Numbered from the stretch's first letter, positions 8,279 through 16,502 are shown. The stretch: 49,922 nt of DNA from Klebsiella michiganensis (GCF_002925905.1 NZ_PRDB01000026.1:1-49922), one strand, 5' to 3'. The notes: generated by a model not told the origin, from the letters alone. Made by a program: numbers and translations.

Positions 8279-8716
8279 TTACTCGTCTCCGTCGTCTGTG
8301 TGGGCGGCAAGCGCCGCCTGCTGTAAATGGTAAATACCGTCACGCGCCGTAGTTATTATTTCATTCAGCGAGGCTGGCGAGTGACTTTCATCAATTGCCA
8401 TGGCCATTTCCAGAATTAAGTTTAAATTCATCCCAGAGAGCAGGGTGATATTATTCCATAGGTTGTTAGTGACAATAATCTCCATTGCGGAGTTATACGG
8501 CGAACCACTTTTTAAATCAGAGAGGATAATAATTTTGGATTTTGCTGCGCTAAGGATGGTGATTTTATCGAGAAGTTCCTGTTTAAATACTGCTATCCCT
8601 TTCTCACCATCCAGTTCAACTACATGAAGGTTTGGCTGCGCTCCGAGTATTAATTCTGTGGCCTGTCTGGCACCGCTGGCGAAACCCCCATGAGAGATTA
8701 ATAATAATTGGTTCAT
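8279..8716 (-). CDS. PTS mannose-family EIIA component
   Basis: 145 residues forming a complete EIIA-Man domain. The active-site motif ISHGGFASG is at 7-15 with H9 as the phosphohistidine that takes phosphate from HPr. It is a free-standing EIIA as in aga, gam and lev-type systems, not the fused EIIAB of ManX. Its ATG overlaps the stop of the GntR gene (ATGA, 4 bp), so the regulator is the first gene of the same mRNA. Confidence 0.9.
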   Translation of the reverse strand: MNQLLLISHGGFASGARQATELILGAQPNLHVVELDGEKGIAVFKQELLDKITILSAAKSKIIILSDLKSGSPYNSAMEIIVTNNLWNNITLLSGMNLNLILEMAMAIDESHSPASLNEIITTARDGIYHLQQAALAAHTDDGDE

Positions 8717-9444
8717 CCTGCCCCCTTATCTGGCGTTCTTATTTCAATATAAAATGATTCTAACCGTTTCCAGGTCTCAATATATTCAATCACCTGACCT
8801 TGCTCGTCGTGGGTGTAGCGTTTCATCATGATAACGGGCTGGTGAGCCGTGAGCTCAAGGTGCTGCAGGACTTCTGGCGCAGCATCGGTCAGGGCGCAGA
8901 TGGTCTGCCGATAGGGCATGGTGTACATATCAAGACCATTGTTAACCTTAAAAGCCTCATAAATAGAGCTGAGTGCCGAATTCTTAATCGTCAATTGACT
9001 GGCGAAGTAGCGGGCCGGAATATGCGAAATCTGTAATGCATAAGGTTTGTTATTATCAAACTTTAAGCGCGCAATACGATAATATCTTTCATCATCATTT
9101 AACCCGAGTTTTTCTTTAATACACGGATCGTTTTCCAGTTCACAGGCGATAACTTTAACCGACTGCATACCTTTTAAATCGTTATCTGATTCTGAGAAAA
9201 TAATGTTCTCATTACGTTTGGCTTTCGAAACAAAAGTGCCTTTACCCTGATAGCGAATCAGGTAGCCTTCATTGACCATTTCGTGAATAGCGCGAATAAC
9301 CGTGGCGGAACTGACGGAGTAACGCTCTTTTAATTCCGACTCACTGTAGAATTTTTCCCCGGGTTTAAAAGTACCGTTTCTTATTTCATCTAACAGTGCT
9401 GCCTTTATCACCTGGTATTTCGTTGACTGTGCCGTTGCTTTCAT
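8713..9444 (-). CDS. GntR-family regulator with UTRA ligand domain
   Basis: 243 residues. The N-terminal winged helix-turn-helix (about 8-75) has the GntR pattern FYSESELKERYSVSSATVIRAI and the wing YLIRYQGKGTFV. The rest is a UTRA domain with the usual FDNNKPYALQISHIP strand. HutC/NagR-type regulators of this group bind sugar phosphates or amino sugars and usually repress the operon they belong to. It heads the PTS-hydrolase operon and probably controls it in response to an amino sugar phosphate. A strong inverted repeat at 9529-9554, about 85-110 bp upstream, is the best operator candidate. Confidence 0.85.
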   Translation of the reverse strand: MKATAQSTKYQVIKAALLDEIRNGTFKPGEKFYSESELKERYSVSSATVIRAIHEMVNEGYLIRYQGKGTFVSKAKRNENIIFSESDNDLKGMQSVKVIACELENDPCIKEKLGLNDDERYYRIARLKFDNNKPYALQISHIPARYFASQLTIKNSALSSIYEAFKVNNGLDMYTMPYRQTICALTDAAPEVLQHLELTAHQPVIMMKRYTHDEQGQVIEYIETWKRLESFYIEIRTPDKGAG

Positions 9445-9528
9445 TGTTTCGCCAGTTTCTGTTTACATTTATTTTATTTCGTAGGCTTACGATACCCGTA
9501 CCCGATTGTCCGATCAACCTCTCAACTC

Positions 9529-9554
9529 AACTTAACCGGTTAACCTGTTAAGTT
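9529..9554. promoter_or_regulatory. Operator candidate upstream of the GntR/PTS operon
   Basis: AACTTAAC (9529-9536) and GTTAAGTT (9547-9554) form a perfect 8-bp inverted repeat. It overlaps a perfect 12-bp palindrome, TTAACCGGTTAA (9532-9543). No coding sequence covers it. It is the only strong dyad in the gap before the regulator gene. Confidence 0.5.
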
Positions 9555-9703
9555 ATTTCCTGGACTGTGATGCATTTCGCAATTTCGCCCCGACGGAGGG
9601 GGCAGGGGCGAGGAATTTTTGCCGCAGCGGCCGGGCGTGAACGCAAACTGATTGCCGCGCTATTGCGCTGGCGAACTGAGAAAACGGAGCGCCCGCATTC
9701 AAC

Positions 9704-9739
9704 AACCCCGGCCAGTACATCGCGCGGGGTTTTCTTTTT
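9704..9739 (+). terminator. Intrinsic terminator on the plus strand, no known gene
   Basis: AACCCCG (9704-9710) pairs with CGGGGTT (9725-9731), followed by TTTCTTTTT. Both flanking genes are on the minus strand, so any plus-strand transcript ending here would be a small RNA arising between the PTS operon promoter and this point. The rest of the 9445-9768 gap holds no convincing gene. Confidence 0.5.
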
Positions 9740-9768
9740 ACAGGGCGCCATTGTGGTGCTTGCGTGCC

Positions 9769-10977
9769 CTAACGCAGCTGCGCGCAGGCTTCGGCAATCC
9801 GCTGACAGGCCTGCGTCAGCAGCCCATCTTCCACCGCGTAGGCAATACGTAAATACCCCGGCATGCCGAACGCGGACCCGTGTAACACGGCCACCTGAGT
9901 GTGTTCTAACAGCCAGTTCGCCAGTCCGCTGTCGTCGCGGAGAGTTTCGCCGGTGGGCGTCACTCGCCCAATGAGCCGCTGGCAGTTGGCAAACACATAG
10001 AATGCGCCCTGGGGAATGCCAGCGCTCAGGCCCTCGGTGGCGGCAATCATCCCCAGCACCTGCTGACGGCGCTTATCCAGCGTGTGCAGCCAGCCGTCTA
10101 AGAAGTCCGCCGAATGGTTAAGGGCAGCGACCGCCGCAGCCTGCGAAATCGCGCTGGGGTTGGAGGTGCTTTGTGATTGCAGGATCTGCATGGCGGCAAT
10201 GAGCCACTGCGGCCCGCCCGCATAGCCCAGACGCCAGCCGGTCATGGCGTGGCTTTTGGACACGCCGTTCACCGTCAGCGTACGCGAAACCAGCTGCGGC
10301 GCGGCCTGAGCAAACGTGGTGAACGGGGTATTGTCGTAACGCAGCGGCTCGTAAATGTCGTCGGCCATCACCAGCACCTGCGGGTAGTCCGCCAGCACGT
10401 CTGCCAGCGCGCGCAGCTCCCGTTCGCTGTAAATCGCCCCGGTCGGGTTGCCCGGCGAATTGAGGATCAACCAGCGCGTTGACGGGGTGAGGGCGGCGGC
10501 CAGTTGTTCCGGCGTCAGCTTCCAGCCGTGTTGTTCATCGCAGGGCACAATCACCGGTTCGCCGTCGGCCAGAGAGACCATATCCGGGTAAGAGACCCAG
10601 TAGGGCGCGGGAATAATCACCTGCTGCCCGGCGTCCAGGGTTGCCAGAAAGGCGTTGAAAATAAGCTGTTTGGCGCCGCTCCCGGCGATGATCTCTTCCG
10701 GACGGTAGCGCAGCTGATTGTCGCGAGCGAACTTGGCGGCAATGGCCGCCTTGAGCGCTGCGGTGCCGGAAACGGCGGTATACTTAGTCTGGTGATGCAC
10801 GATAGCTTCAATGCCCGCATAGCTAATATGGGGTGGGGTAGCAAAATCCAGTTCCCCTTCGCCCAGGTTGATAACCTGCTTGCCTGCGGCTTCCAGTACC
10901 CGTACCTGGTCAGAAATGGCCGCGGTCGGAGAAGGCCGTACGGATTGCATACGACGGGCGATTTGACTGTTATTCAT
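9769..10977 (-). CDS. Class I/II PLP-dependent aminotransferase
   Basis: 402 residues, full length for fold type I aspartate-type aminotransferases. Recognisable parts are AGSGAKQLIFNA (cofactor phosphate region), ILNSPGNPTGAIY (the conserved Asn), MADDIYEPLRY (Asp and Tyr contacting PLP) and GVSKSHAMTGWRLGY with the Schiff-base lysine near residue 247. It should exchange an amino group between an amino acid and a 2-oxo acid, but the substrate is not readable. It is divergent from the amidotransferase-like gene (68 bp apart) and shares with it the palindromic site at 10987-11015. AGAGGA precedes the ATG. It probably performs a late or entry step of the catabolic regulon extending to 20.7 kb. 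Confidence 0.88.
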   Translation of the reverse strand: MNNSQIARRMQSVRPSPTAAISDQVRVLEAAGKQVINLGEGELDFATPPHISYAGIEAIVHHQTKYTAVSGTAALKAAIAAKFARDNQLRYRPEEIIAGSGAKQLIFNAFLATLDAGQQVIIPAPYWVSYPDMVSLADGEPVIVPCDEQHGWKLTPEQLAAALTPSTRWLILNSPGNPTGAIYSERELRALADVLADYPQVLVMADDIYEPLRYDNTPFTTFAQAAPQLVSRTLTVNGVSKSHAMTGWRLGYAGGPQWLIAAMQILQSQSTSNPSAISQAAAVAALNHSADFLDGWLHTLDKRRQQVLGMIAATEGLSAGIPQGAFYVFANCQRLIGRVTPTGETLRDDSGLANWLLEHTQVAVLHGSAFGMPGYLRIAYAVEDGLLTQACQRIAEACAQLR

Positions 10978-10986
10978 AAATCCTCT

Positions 10987-11015
10987 TTTGTATCTAATGA
11001 TTCAATTAATACAAT
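10987..11015. promoter_or_regulatory. Operator candidate A of the catabolic regulon
   Basis: A 29-bp element in the divergent promoter between the aminotransferase and amidotransferase genes. It matches the near-perfect palindrome at 18831-18859 at 24 of 29 positions, ending AATACAAT with TTTGTAT on the left arm. It is the likely site of the GntR/FCD regulator encoded at 18997. Confidence 0.55.
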
Positions 11016-11045
11016 TAGGTACCCAACATCAGCAGGAAACTCGCC

Positions 11046-12143
11046 GTGTCACCGATCTTTATTCTCGATAACAGCTCCGCGCCCGCCCGCTACGGTATCA
11101 CCGCCAGCCTGTGGGCCAATCGTCTTGGGTTGCCCCTCTGGAGCCTTCGCCCCGACTTCGCCGGGGATGTACCCGATAGCCACCAGCACGTCATTCGTGC
11201 AGGGTACTGCGTGACCAGCGGCCTCTGGCGCAGCGATACGCTGCGTGAAGAGGTGCGCGATATCGCCCGCCTGCCGTCATCAGACGCCGTCATTGTGCTG
11301 GCGTCCTCGCAGGCGCCGCTTATCGCCGACCTGCAGGGCCAGCGGCTTTACAGCGACGACAGCCGCCACCGCCTGACGCTCAGCGATGGGCAACACACGC
11401 TGTTAGATCTCACCGCCGACCGCTATGGCCGCTGGGATAGCGGCGTGTCGTCGTCTGCCGGCGGGTCCTTGCGCATCGCGCTGATTGGCCGCGAGGCGGA
11501 CCACCGTCTGGTCTATCCCGCCACGCTCGGCTCGCTGGGCGATGCCGCGGCGTCGCTGGGGCTGAACCTGGAGGTCCATTTCTTTGCGCCGGTCAGCCTG
11601 TCCACGGGATTACACGAGCTTCAGGCCTTCCAGGGCGTGGTGCTGCCTGGCGGTTCCTCGATGGCGGCGGTCAACGGACAAATCCGCGTGGCGGAAGAGA
11701 CCCTGGCCCGCGGGCAGCCAACGCTGGGGCTGTGCCTGGGAATGCAGAGCATGATGACCGCAGCCGTGCGCCGTAGCCCGGGTTTCGAATCGGCCATACC
11801 CGCGGAAGTCGCCCCCGATGAAGCCCTGCACAGCTTTGTTCCCTTTGCCGATGGCCGTCATCGCTGCGGCGTATTCCCTTTTTCCTCCGGGCTTATCCCC
11901 GGCGATATCCGCGAAATGCACTACAACCATCGCTACTGCTTTAACCCCGAGTTATTGCCGGCGCTGTCTCCCGGCGGGGTCAGCGTGAGCGCGCAAAGCG
12001 ACGGTATCGTGGAAGCCGTTTCCCAGCCTGAGCTGCCGTTCTGGCACGGGGTTCAGGGGCATCCGGAACTGATGTCCCGCCCGGATGCGCCCCATCCGCT
12101 GTTCGTCGCGTTCCTACAGGCGGCGCTTAACGCGCCAGCGTAA
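11046..12143 (+). CDS. Free-standing CTP synthase-like class I glutamine amidotransferase
   Basis: 365 residues starting at GTG, with AGGA about 9 bases upstream. Residues ~142-365 form a class I glutamine amidotransferase domain closest to the C-terminal half of CTP synthase: VVLPGGSS (198-205), LGLCLGMQS (227-235) with nucleophile C230, HYNHRY (292-297), and GHPELMSRP (338-346) with H339 and E341. The complete Cys-His-Glu triad suggests an active amidase. The N-terminal ~140 residues are not recognisable, and the synthase domain with its P-loop is absent, so this is not PyrG. In a catabolic setting it could hydrolyse a gamma-glutamyl or other amide intermediate, as PuuD does in putrescine breakdown. 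It shares a promoter region with the aminotransferase gene and overlaps the convergent dapA-like gene by 17 bp. Confidence 0.75.
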   Translation: MSPIFILDNSSAPARYGITASLWANRLGLPLWSLRPDFAGDVPDSHQHVIRAGYCVTSGLWRSDTLREEVRDIARLPSSDAVIVLASSQAPLIADLQGQRLYSDDSRHRLTLSDGQHTLLDLTADRYGRWDSGVSSSAGGSLRIALIGREADHRLVYPATLGSLGDAAASLGLNLEVHFFAPVSLSTGLHELQAFQGVVLPGGSSMAAVNGQIRVAEETLARGQPTLGLCLGMQSMMTAAVRRSPGFESAIPAEVAPDEALHSFVPFADGRHRCGVFPFSSGLIPGDIREMHYNHRYCFNPELLPALSPGGVSVSAQSDGIVEAVSQPELPFWHGVQGHPELMSRPDAPHPLFVAFLQAALNAPA

Positions 12144-13050
12144 CCCCGCTGCGAGGGTCGCTGGCAAGCTCCTGCATTACGCGGGTCAGCTCTGCCAGCG
12201 CCGCGTCGCCGATCGGTTTTAACGGTGCGCGTACGGTGCCGCCGTTAAAGCCGCGCAGCGCCATCGCCGCTTTCACCAACTGCGGCTGACCGTGTTTGCG
12301 CGCCAGCGCTCGATACGCGTACCACAGCTGATGCAAATCGCGGGCGGTGGCGGCGTCGCCCCGTTCTACGGCGCGGAAGGTATTGACGATCAGCTCCGGC
12401 AGCGCGCCGCTGTTGGTCGTGCTGATGCCGTCAAACCCGGCCATCATCGGCCCGAGGAAAGCCAGATCGGAGGCACAGAACAAACGCAGCCGCCCGCGCA
12501 GGCGGTTGGCAATCTGATCGATGGCGGTTGGGTTGAGATCGCCCTGTTTGATGCCGACCACGTTCGGGATCTCTGCCAGCCGTTCCAGCAGCGCCGGGGA
12601 GAGGGTGATGCCGATGCCCGGCGCGTTGTACACCAGAATGCCGGTTTTGGATAACGGCGCCATCTCATTGAAGTAGCTGACGATCTGTTCGTCAGTGATT
12701 TCGCTAACAAAGGGGGCGGTGACCATCGGCAGCCCGCCCAGCTCGCTTGCCAGCCGGGTCAGCTCGCGGGCGTCGCGCGGGTCGGAACTGGCGCTGCACA
12801 GCATCACCGCCACGCGGTCGTCCACGCAGCCCATCACCTCATGAAACAGCTCTCGGCGTTCTTCGACGGTCATTACCGGAAACTCACCGTAGGTGCCGCC
12901 AATCAGCAGGCCGTCATAGCCCAGATCAATCACGCGTTCGATATTTTCACGCAGCGCCGGGAAGTCGATCGCGCCGCTGGCGGTGAACGGGGTGACGGTG
13001 ATGTTGAAAATGCCGCGCAGACGTTCACGGCACTCGTTGATATCTTTCAT
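12127..13050 (-). CDS. DapA/NAL-family class I aldolase or lyase
   Basis: 307 residues, a complete DapA-type TIM barrel. The Schiff-base lysine is K168 in VVGIKQGD, and the conserved Tyr is Y141 in LVYNAPG. The usual GTTGE carboxylate-binding motif is GGTYGEF (51-57), so the first Thr pair is altered. The family makes or breaks C-C bonds next to a keto acid, or dehydrates and hydrolyses such compounds (dihydrodipicolinate synthase, N-acetylneuraminate lyase, ketoglutaric semialdehyde dehydratase, 4-hydroxy-2-oxoglutarate aldolase). It is last in the minus-strand operon, 10 bp after the pita-bread enzyme gene, so it may cleave the carbon skeleton to pyruvate or a semialdehyde. It is not the housekeeping dapA. 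Confidence 0.82.
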   Translation of the reverse strand: MKDINECRERLRGIFNITVTPFTASGAIDFPALRENIERVIDLGYDGLLIGGTYGEFPVMTVEERRELFHEVMGCVDDRVAVMLCSASSDPRDARELTRLASELGGLPMVTAPFVSEITDEQIVSYFNEMAPLSKTGILVYNAPGIGITLSPALLERLAEIPNVVGIKQGDLNPTAIDQIANRLRGRLRLFCASDLAFLGPMMAGFDGISTTNSGALPELIVNTFRAVERGDAATARDLHQLWYAYRALARKHGQPQLVKAAMALRGFNGGTVRAPLKPIGDAALAELTRVMQELASDPRSGVTLAR

Positions 13051-13060
13051 CTTTCTTTCC

Positions 13061-14230
13061 TTACAGCAGCGTTAATGGGCGGGCCAGGGAACCCAGCTGG
13101 CGATATCCGGTTTCAGTCACCACCACGGTTTCGCTGACGCCGACGGTGAATTGACCGTAGATACGCAGGGCCGGCGGGATGTGGAAGGTCATGCCAGGCT
13201 GCAGCTCGGTGGTGACGCCGCTGTACAGGCTGAGAATGCCGCCTTCGCCCCAGTCCGGCGCGAAGGCGATACCGATGGAGTAACCTGTGCGTTTTTTGAA
13301 GTTTTCGGTGAATCCCGCGCGGTCGATCACCTTCTGGCAGGCCAGGTGCGGCGCTTCGCAGGTGGCGCCCGGACGAATGGCGTCGAGGGCGGCCTGCAGG
13401 GCTTCCTGACAAACTTTTTCCATTTCGATGGCGATAGCGGGCGGACGGCCCAGCCAGGCGGAGCGCATCATCGCGGCGTGGTAGCGATCGTGGGCGGCGG
13501 ACATCTCCAGAAAGACCGGATCGTTATCCTGCATCACCCGACGTCGCCAGGTGCCGTGCGGCACGCCGCTGCGTGGGCCGGTAGAAACCAGCGGTTCCAT
13601 GCCGACATACTCGGAACCGGCGGCAATAGCGGCCCCCATCATCGCGGAGACCAGCGCGTTTTCGTCCGCGCCGCTGCCAATCGCCGCCATCCCGGCGCGC
13701 ATGCCCGCATCCACATAGCGCGCCGCGAGGGCGATTTTTTCCACCTCCGCCGCCGATTTCACCGCGCGCAGCGGTTCGATGACGCCCGCGGTATCGGCGA
13801 TGGTGCCGAGCTTCGCCTGCAGGGCTTCATAGACGGCAATCGGCAGGAACCAGCCGCGTTTGTCCAGCCCAATGCGTTTGTTGAGCCAGCCGCGCTGTTG
13901 CAGCATGCCTACCAGGAAATCCACCGGGTTATCGCCATCCTGGTAGATGGCGGCGTCTGAAATAAAGGTGTTGGCGATAAAGTTAAAGTATTCGAGCTGG
14001 CGAATCACAAAGACCGGATCCCCTTCTACCGGCAGCAGCAGCGCCTGAAAGGTGTAATAGCCCGGCGTTTGCTGACCGGTAAGCCAGAAAATGTTTTCCG
14101 GGCCGGTCACGATCATCACGTCCACGCCCGCGCGGCTTAAGCGTTCGCGGGTACGCTGAATGCGCTGCGCATATTCGTCGGCGCGAAAGGCGGACTCGCT
14201 GCCCTGAATCACATTGTTAACATCTTGCAT
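13061..14230 (-). CDS. Pita-bread (M24/creatinase fold) enzyme lacking metal ligands
   Basis: 389 residues from ATG 14230 (AGGAG 7 bases upstream; a second ATG lies at 14233, and a longer frame opens at 14314). It has the two-domain architecture of creatinase/prolidase. All five expected metal ligands of the peptidase family appear replaced: D to E in VFLEMS, D to A in RYHAAMMRS, H to Y in TGYSIGI, E to P in TFHIPP, and E to S near VGVSET. The RYH.A..R pattern resembles metal-free members such as creatinase and ectoine hydrolase (DoeA/EutD). It is therefore probably not an aminopeptidase but hydrolyses a C-N bond in a small cyclic or amidino compound. It overlaps the enolase-type gene by about 14 bp. 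Confidence 0.78.
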   Translation of the reverse strand: MQDVNNVIQGSESAFRADEYAQRIQRTRERLSRAGVDVMIVTGPENIFWLTGQQTPGYYTFQALLLPVEGDPVFVIRQLEYFNFIANTFISDAAIYQDGDNPVDFLVGMLQQRGWLNKRIGLDKRGWFLPIAVYEALQAKLGTIADTAGVIEPLRAVKSAAEVEKIALAARYVDAGMRAGMAAIGSGADENALVSAMMGAAIAAGSEYVGMEPLVSTGPRSGVPHGTWRRRVMQDNDPVFLEMSAAHDRYHAAMMRSAWLGRPPAIAIEMEKVCQEALQAALDAIRPGATCEAPHLACQKVIDRAGFTENFKKRTGYSIGIAFAPDWGEGGILSLYSGVTTELQPGMTFHIPPALRIYGQFTVGVSETVVVTETGYRQLGSLARPLTLL

Positions 14231-15317
14231 CATTAAACTCCTGGAGTAAGTTGGCCCGCGCGGCATCGAACTGCACGCCCAGACCGGGAGAGTCGTTAAC
14301 GGCGACCATGCCATTGCGGTATTCCAGCCCGCTGACGGGATCGTCGGTTAATCCATCGGCGCCATACAGTTCGGCGAATGCCGGTTGCACCACGCGGCAC
14401 AGCTGGAGCGCGGCGGCGGTGGCGGCATGGCCTTCATTCATCTGGCCAATCATGAACGGCACGTCGGCGAGTCGCAGACGGACGGCGGCGGCAAGCGTCG
14501 GAGTAAGCCCCCCCAGTTTCACCAGCTTGAGATGCCCCCACAGCGCACCTTTGGCGGCGATAAGCCGGGTGATGGCCGACTCGCTGTTGAGGCTTTCGTC
14601 GAGCATGATCGGGATGCCGTAGCCGTACAGTTCAGCAAGCTGGCTATCGTTTGCCGGGCTTAACGGCTGTTCGATATAGCTGAGATTCAGCTCGCGCAGA
14701 TAAGGGAACGCCGCGTGAGCCTGCGCCAGCGACCACTGGCCATTCACGTCAATCGCCAGCGAAATCTGCTGACCAAACCGCAGCGTCAGCTTTTGCAGGC
14801 GGGCCAGGTCGGTGGCGAAATCCGCTATCCCCGTGCGTAACTTCAGCTGGGTAAAACCGCGATCGACATAGCGCTGCGCCTGCGCCAGCATCTCTGCTTC
14901 GCTGCCCCAGAACAGCGTCTGATTGGTGTGCCAGGCGGGCAGGCCAGCTGGCGCCCCCAGCCAGGCGGCGACGCTGACCCCGTTCTGACGCGCCATTAAA
15001 TCGTGCAACGCCATATCCAGCGCCATGCGCGACGGCGGCAGCAGCGTGCGGTCCCCCTCGTGCAGCGCGGCAAGTTGCGCCGCGGGCTCCTGGCGCCAGT
15101 CCCAACCGTTGAGGCGCTGAAGCAGGTTGTTCAGCACCTGCTCTTCGCGGTAGCCGTGCAGGTAGCGAATGTTGAGACGCACTTCGCCAATCCCCGTCAC
15201 GCCACGGTCCTCCAGGCGCAACCAGAGGGTGTCGAGCGCCGTCACCGGGCCGGAGGCGGCGGTATGCAGCGTCACGCCGGCGTAATGCAGGTCTCCCCGA
15301 AAGAGCTGCGCTTTCAT
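14217..15317 (-). CDS. Enolase-superfamily (mandelate racemase/muconate-lactonising type) enzyme
   Basis: 366 residues with an N-terminal capping domain and a C-terminal barrel. Metal ligands are D190 (AIDVNGQW), E216 (YIEQPL) and D240 (MLDES). The barrel lysine after them is K264 or K267 (HLKLVKLGG). At the second-strand KxK site the sequence is KLR (K159, R161), so one of the two usual bases is Arg. The pattern fits the MLE subgroup, which includes dipeptide epimerases, N-succinylamino acid racemases and proline-derivative dehydratases and epimerases. Racemisation or dehydration of an amino acid derivative is inferred from the neighbours. It overlaps the M20 gene by 4 bp (ATGA). Confidence 0.83.
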   Translation of the reverse strand: MKAQLFRGDLHYAGVTLHTAASGPVTALDTLWLRLEDRGVTGIGEVRLNIRYLHGYREEQVLNNLLQRLNGWDWRQEPAAQLAALHEGDRTLLPPSRMALDMALHDLMARQNGVSVAAWLGAPAGLPAWHTNQTLFWGSEAEMLAQAQRYVDRGFTQLKLRTGIADFATDLARLQKLTLRFGQQISLAIDVNGQWSLAQAHAAFPYLRELNLSYIEQPLSPANDSQLAELYGYGIPIMLDESLNSESAITRLIAAKGALWGHLKLVKLGGLTPTLAAAVRLRLADVPFMIGQMNEGHAATAAALQLCRVVQPAFAELYGADGLTDDPVSGLEYRNGMVAVNDSPGLGVQFDAARANLLQEFNDARC

Positions 15318-16489
15318 AAATCGGACGCCGGCGGCAGCATGGCGAGCGCAATATCGAGATAGATATCTGCCGCGGCGATAAATTCATCGACGGGGACGAA
15401 TTCATCGGGCTTGTGGGCCACGGCCAGCGAGCCGGGGCCAATCACCACGCCCTTTGCGCCCAGCGAACGGAAATGCACCAGGTCGCAGCCGCCCTGAAAA
15501 CCAAACGGGCCGGGCTCGCTCTGTCCGTGACGGCGGCAGGCGGCAAGGCTTTGCTCGACAATGGCTTCGCTGCTGTCGGTTTGCGTCGCGCCGCCGGTGG
15601 TGGGCTGCCAGGCGATAATTTCCGCTTCCACGTTTGCCTGCGCGTACGCGTGGTCGAGCAGCTGTTGCAGTTCGGCTTTAACAACCTCTTCGTCTTCCCC
15701 CGGTACCATGCGGCGATCGAGCAGCAGCTCGCAGCTGTCTGGCACCACGTTGTCCGCATGGCCGCCGTGGATGCGGGTCACCGTCAGGCTGGCGTTGCCG
15801 ACCAGATCGTGGCAGCGGCAACGCACCTGCTGGTGGTGGGCCTCTTCGATCAGCCCTAAAAGGCGCGCGGACTGGTAAATGGCGTTAACCCCCAGCTCCG
15901 GCGTGCCGGAGTGCGCGGTGACGCCTTTTACCCGCACGCGAGGACGCAAGCTGCCTTTGTGAGCCGAGAAGGTCGCATTCGATGTCGGCTCGCCAATCAC
16001 CGCGAAATCAATCGCCGGCGGGGTGTCGCGTACGTAGAATTTCGCCCCTTCGCTGGCGACCTCTTCATCGGCGGTGAACACGCCCATCAAGGTGCCGGAC
16101 CAGCGCTGACGGTTGGCGGCCAGCAGACGCAGGGCTTCAACCATCGCCACCAGCGGGCCTTTGGCATCGCAGGCGCCGCGCCCGTACAGGCGGCCATCGC
16201 GTTCGCTGAGGGTGAAGGGATCGCTCGCCCAGCCGCTGCCCGCCGGAACGGTGTCAATATGGGTGTTGAAGGCGAAGCACGGTCCCGGTCCATTGTGCAG
16301 GACGGCGATAACGTTGGTCCGCCCCGGCGCGTATTCGCTAAAGGAGAGATCGAACCCGGCGGTCAGCAGCCAGCCTTCCAGACATTCGGCGGCTTCACGC
16401 TCATGGCCCGGTGGATTTTCCGTATTGATGGCAACCAGCGTCGCTAAATCCTTTTTCATTCGTGCGCTGTCAACCTGGTAACTGGACAT
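15314..16489 (-). CDS. M20-family metallohydrolase (ArgE/DapE-like deacylase)
   Basis: 391 residues, two-domain M20 protein. The zinc and catalytic residues are all present: H77 and D79 (THIDTVP), D108 (RGACDAKGP), E142-E143 (TADEEVAS), E167 (VIGEPTS) and a C-terminal His in AVAHKPDE. The family removes acyl groups from N-acyl amino acids or splits small peptides. GGAG five bases before the ATG supports the start. It follows the ABC transporter genes by 13 bp, so it may process the imported substrate, for example by deacylating an N-acylated amino acid. Acetylornithine deacetylase itself is unlikely because no arg genes are near. Confidence 0.85.
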   Translation of the reverse strand: MSSYQVDSARMKKDLATLVAINTENPPGHEREAAECLEGWLLTAGFDLSFSEYAPGRTNVIAVLHNGPGPCFAFNTHIDTVPAGSGWASDPFTLSERDGRLYGRGACDAKGPLVAMVEALRLLAANRQRWSGTLMGVFTADEEVASEGAKFYVRDTPPAIDFAVIGEPTSNATFSAHKGSLRPRVRVKGVTAHSGTPELGVNAIYQSARLLGLIEEAHHQQVRCRCHDLVGNASLTVTRIHGGHADNVVPDSCELLLDRRMVPGEDEEVVKAELQQLLDHAYAQANVEAEIIAWQPTTGGATQTDSSEAIVEQSLAACRRHGQSEPGPFGFQGGCDLVHFRSLGAKGVVIGPGSLAVAHKPDEFVPVDEFIAAADIYLDIALAMLPPASDL

Positions 16490-16502
16490 AGGAACTCCGT
16501 GA

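Noticed and set aside
8713..9444. Possibility that the PTS operon is a simple N-acetylgalactosamine (aga) system
   Set aside because: The GH88 hydrolase and OprD-type porin inside the operon, and the lack of agaA/agaI/kbaY-type genes, favour a uronyl disaccharide over free GalNAc.
9567..9974. Plus-strand open frame of 135 codons between the PTS operon and the aminotransferase
   Set aside because: It runs through a terminator hairpin and deep into the aminotransferase gene, with Arg/Ala/Pro-rich content typical of a GC-rich shadow frame and no ribosome binding site.
12127..13050. Housekeeping dapA or sialic acid lyase nanA
   Set aside because: The context lacks lysine or sialic acid genes and the GTTGE motif is altered to GTYGE, so only the fold is claimed.
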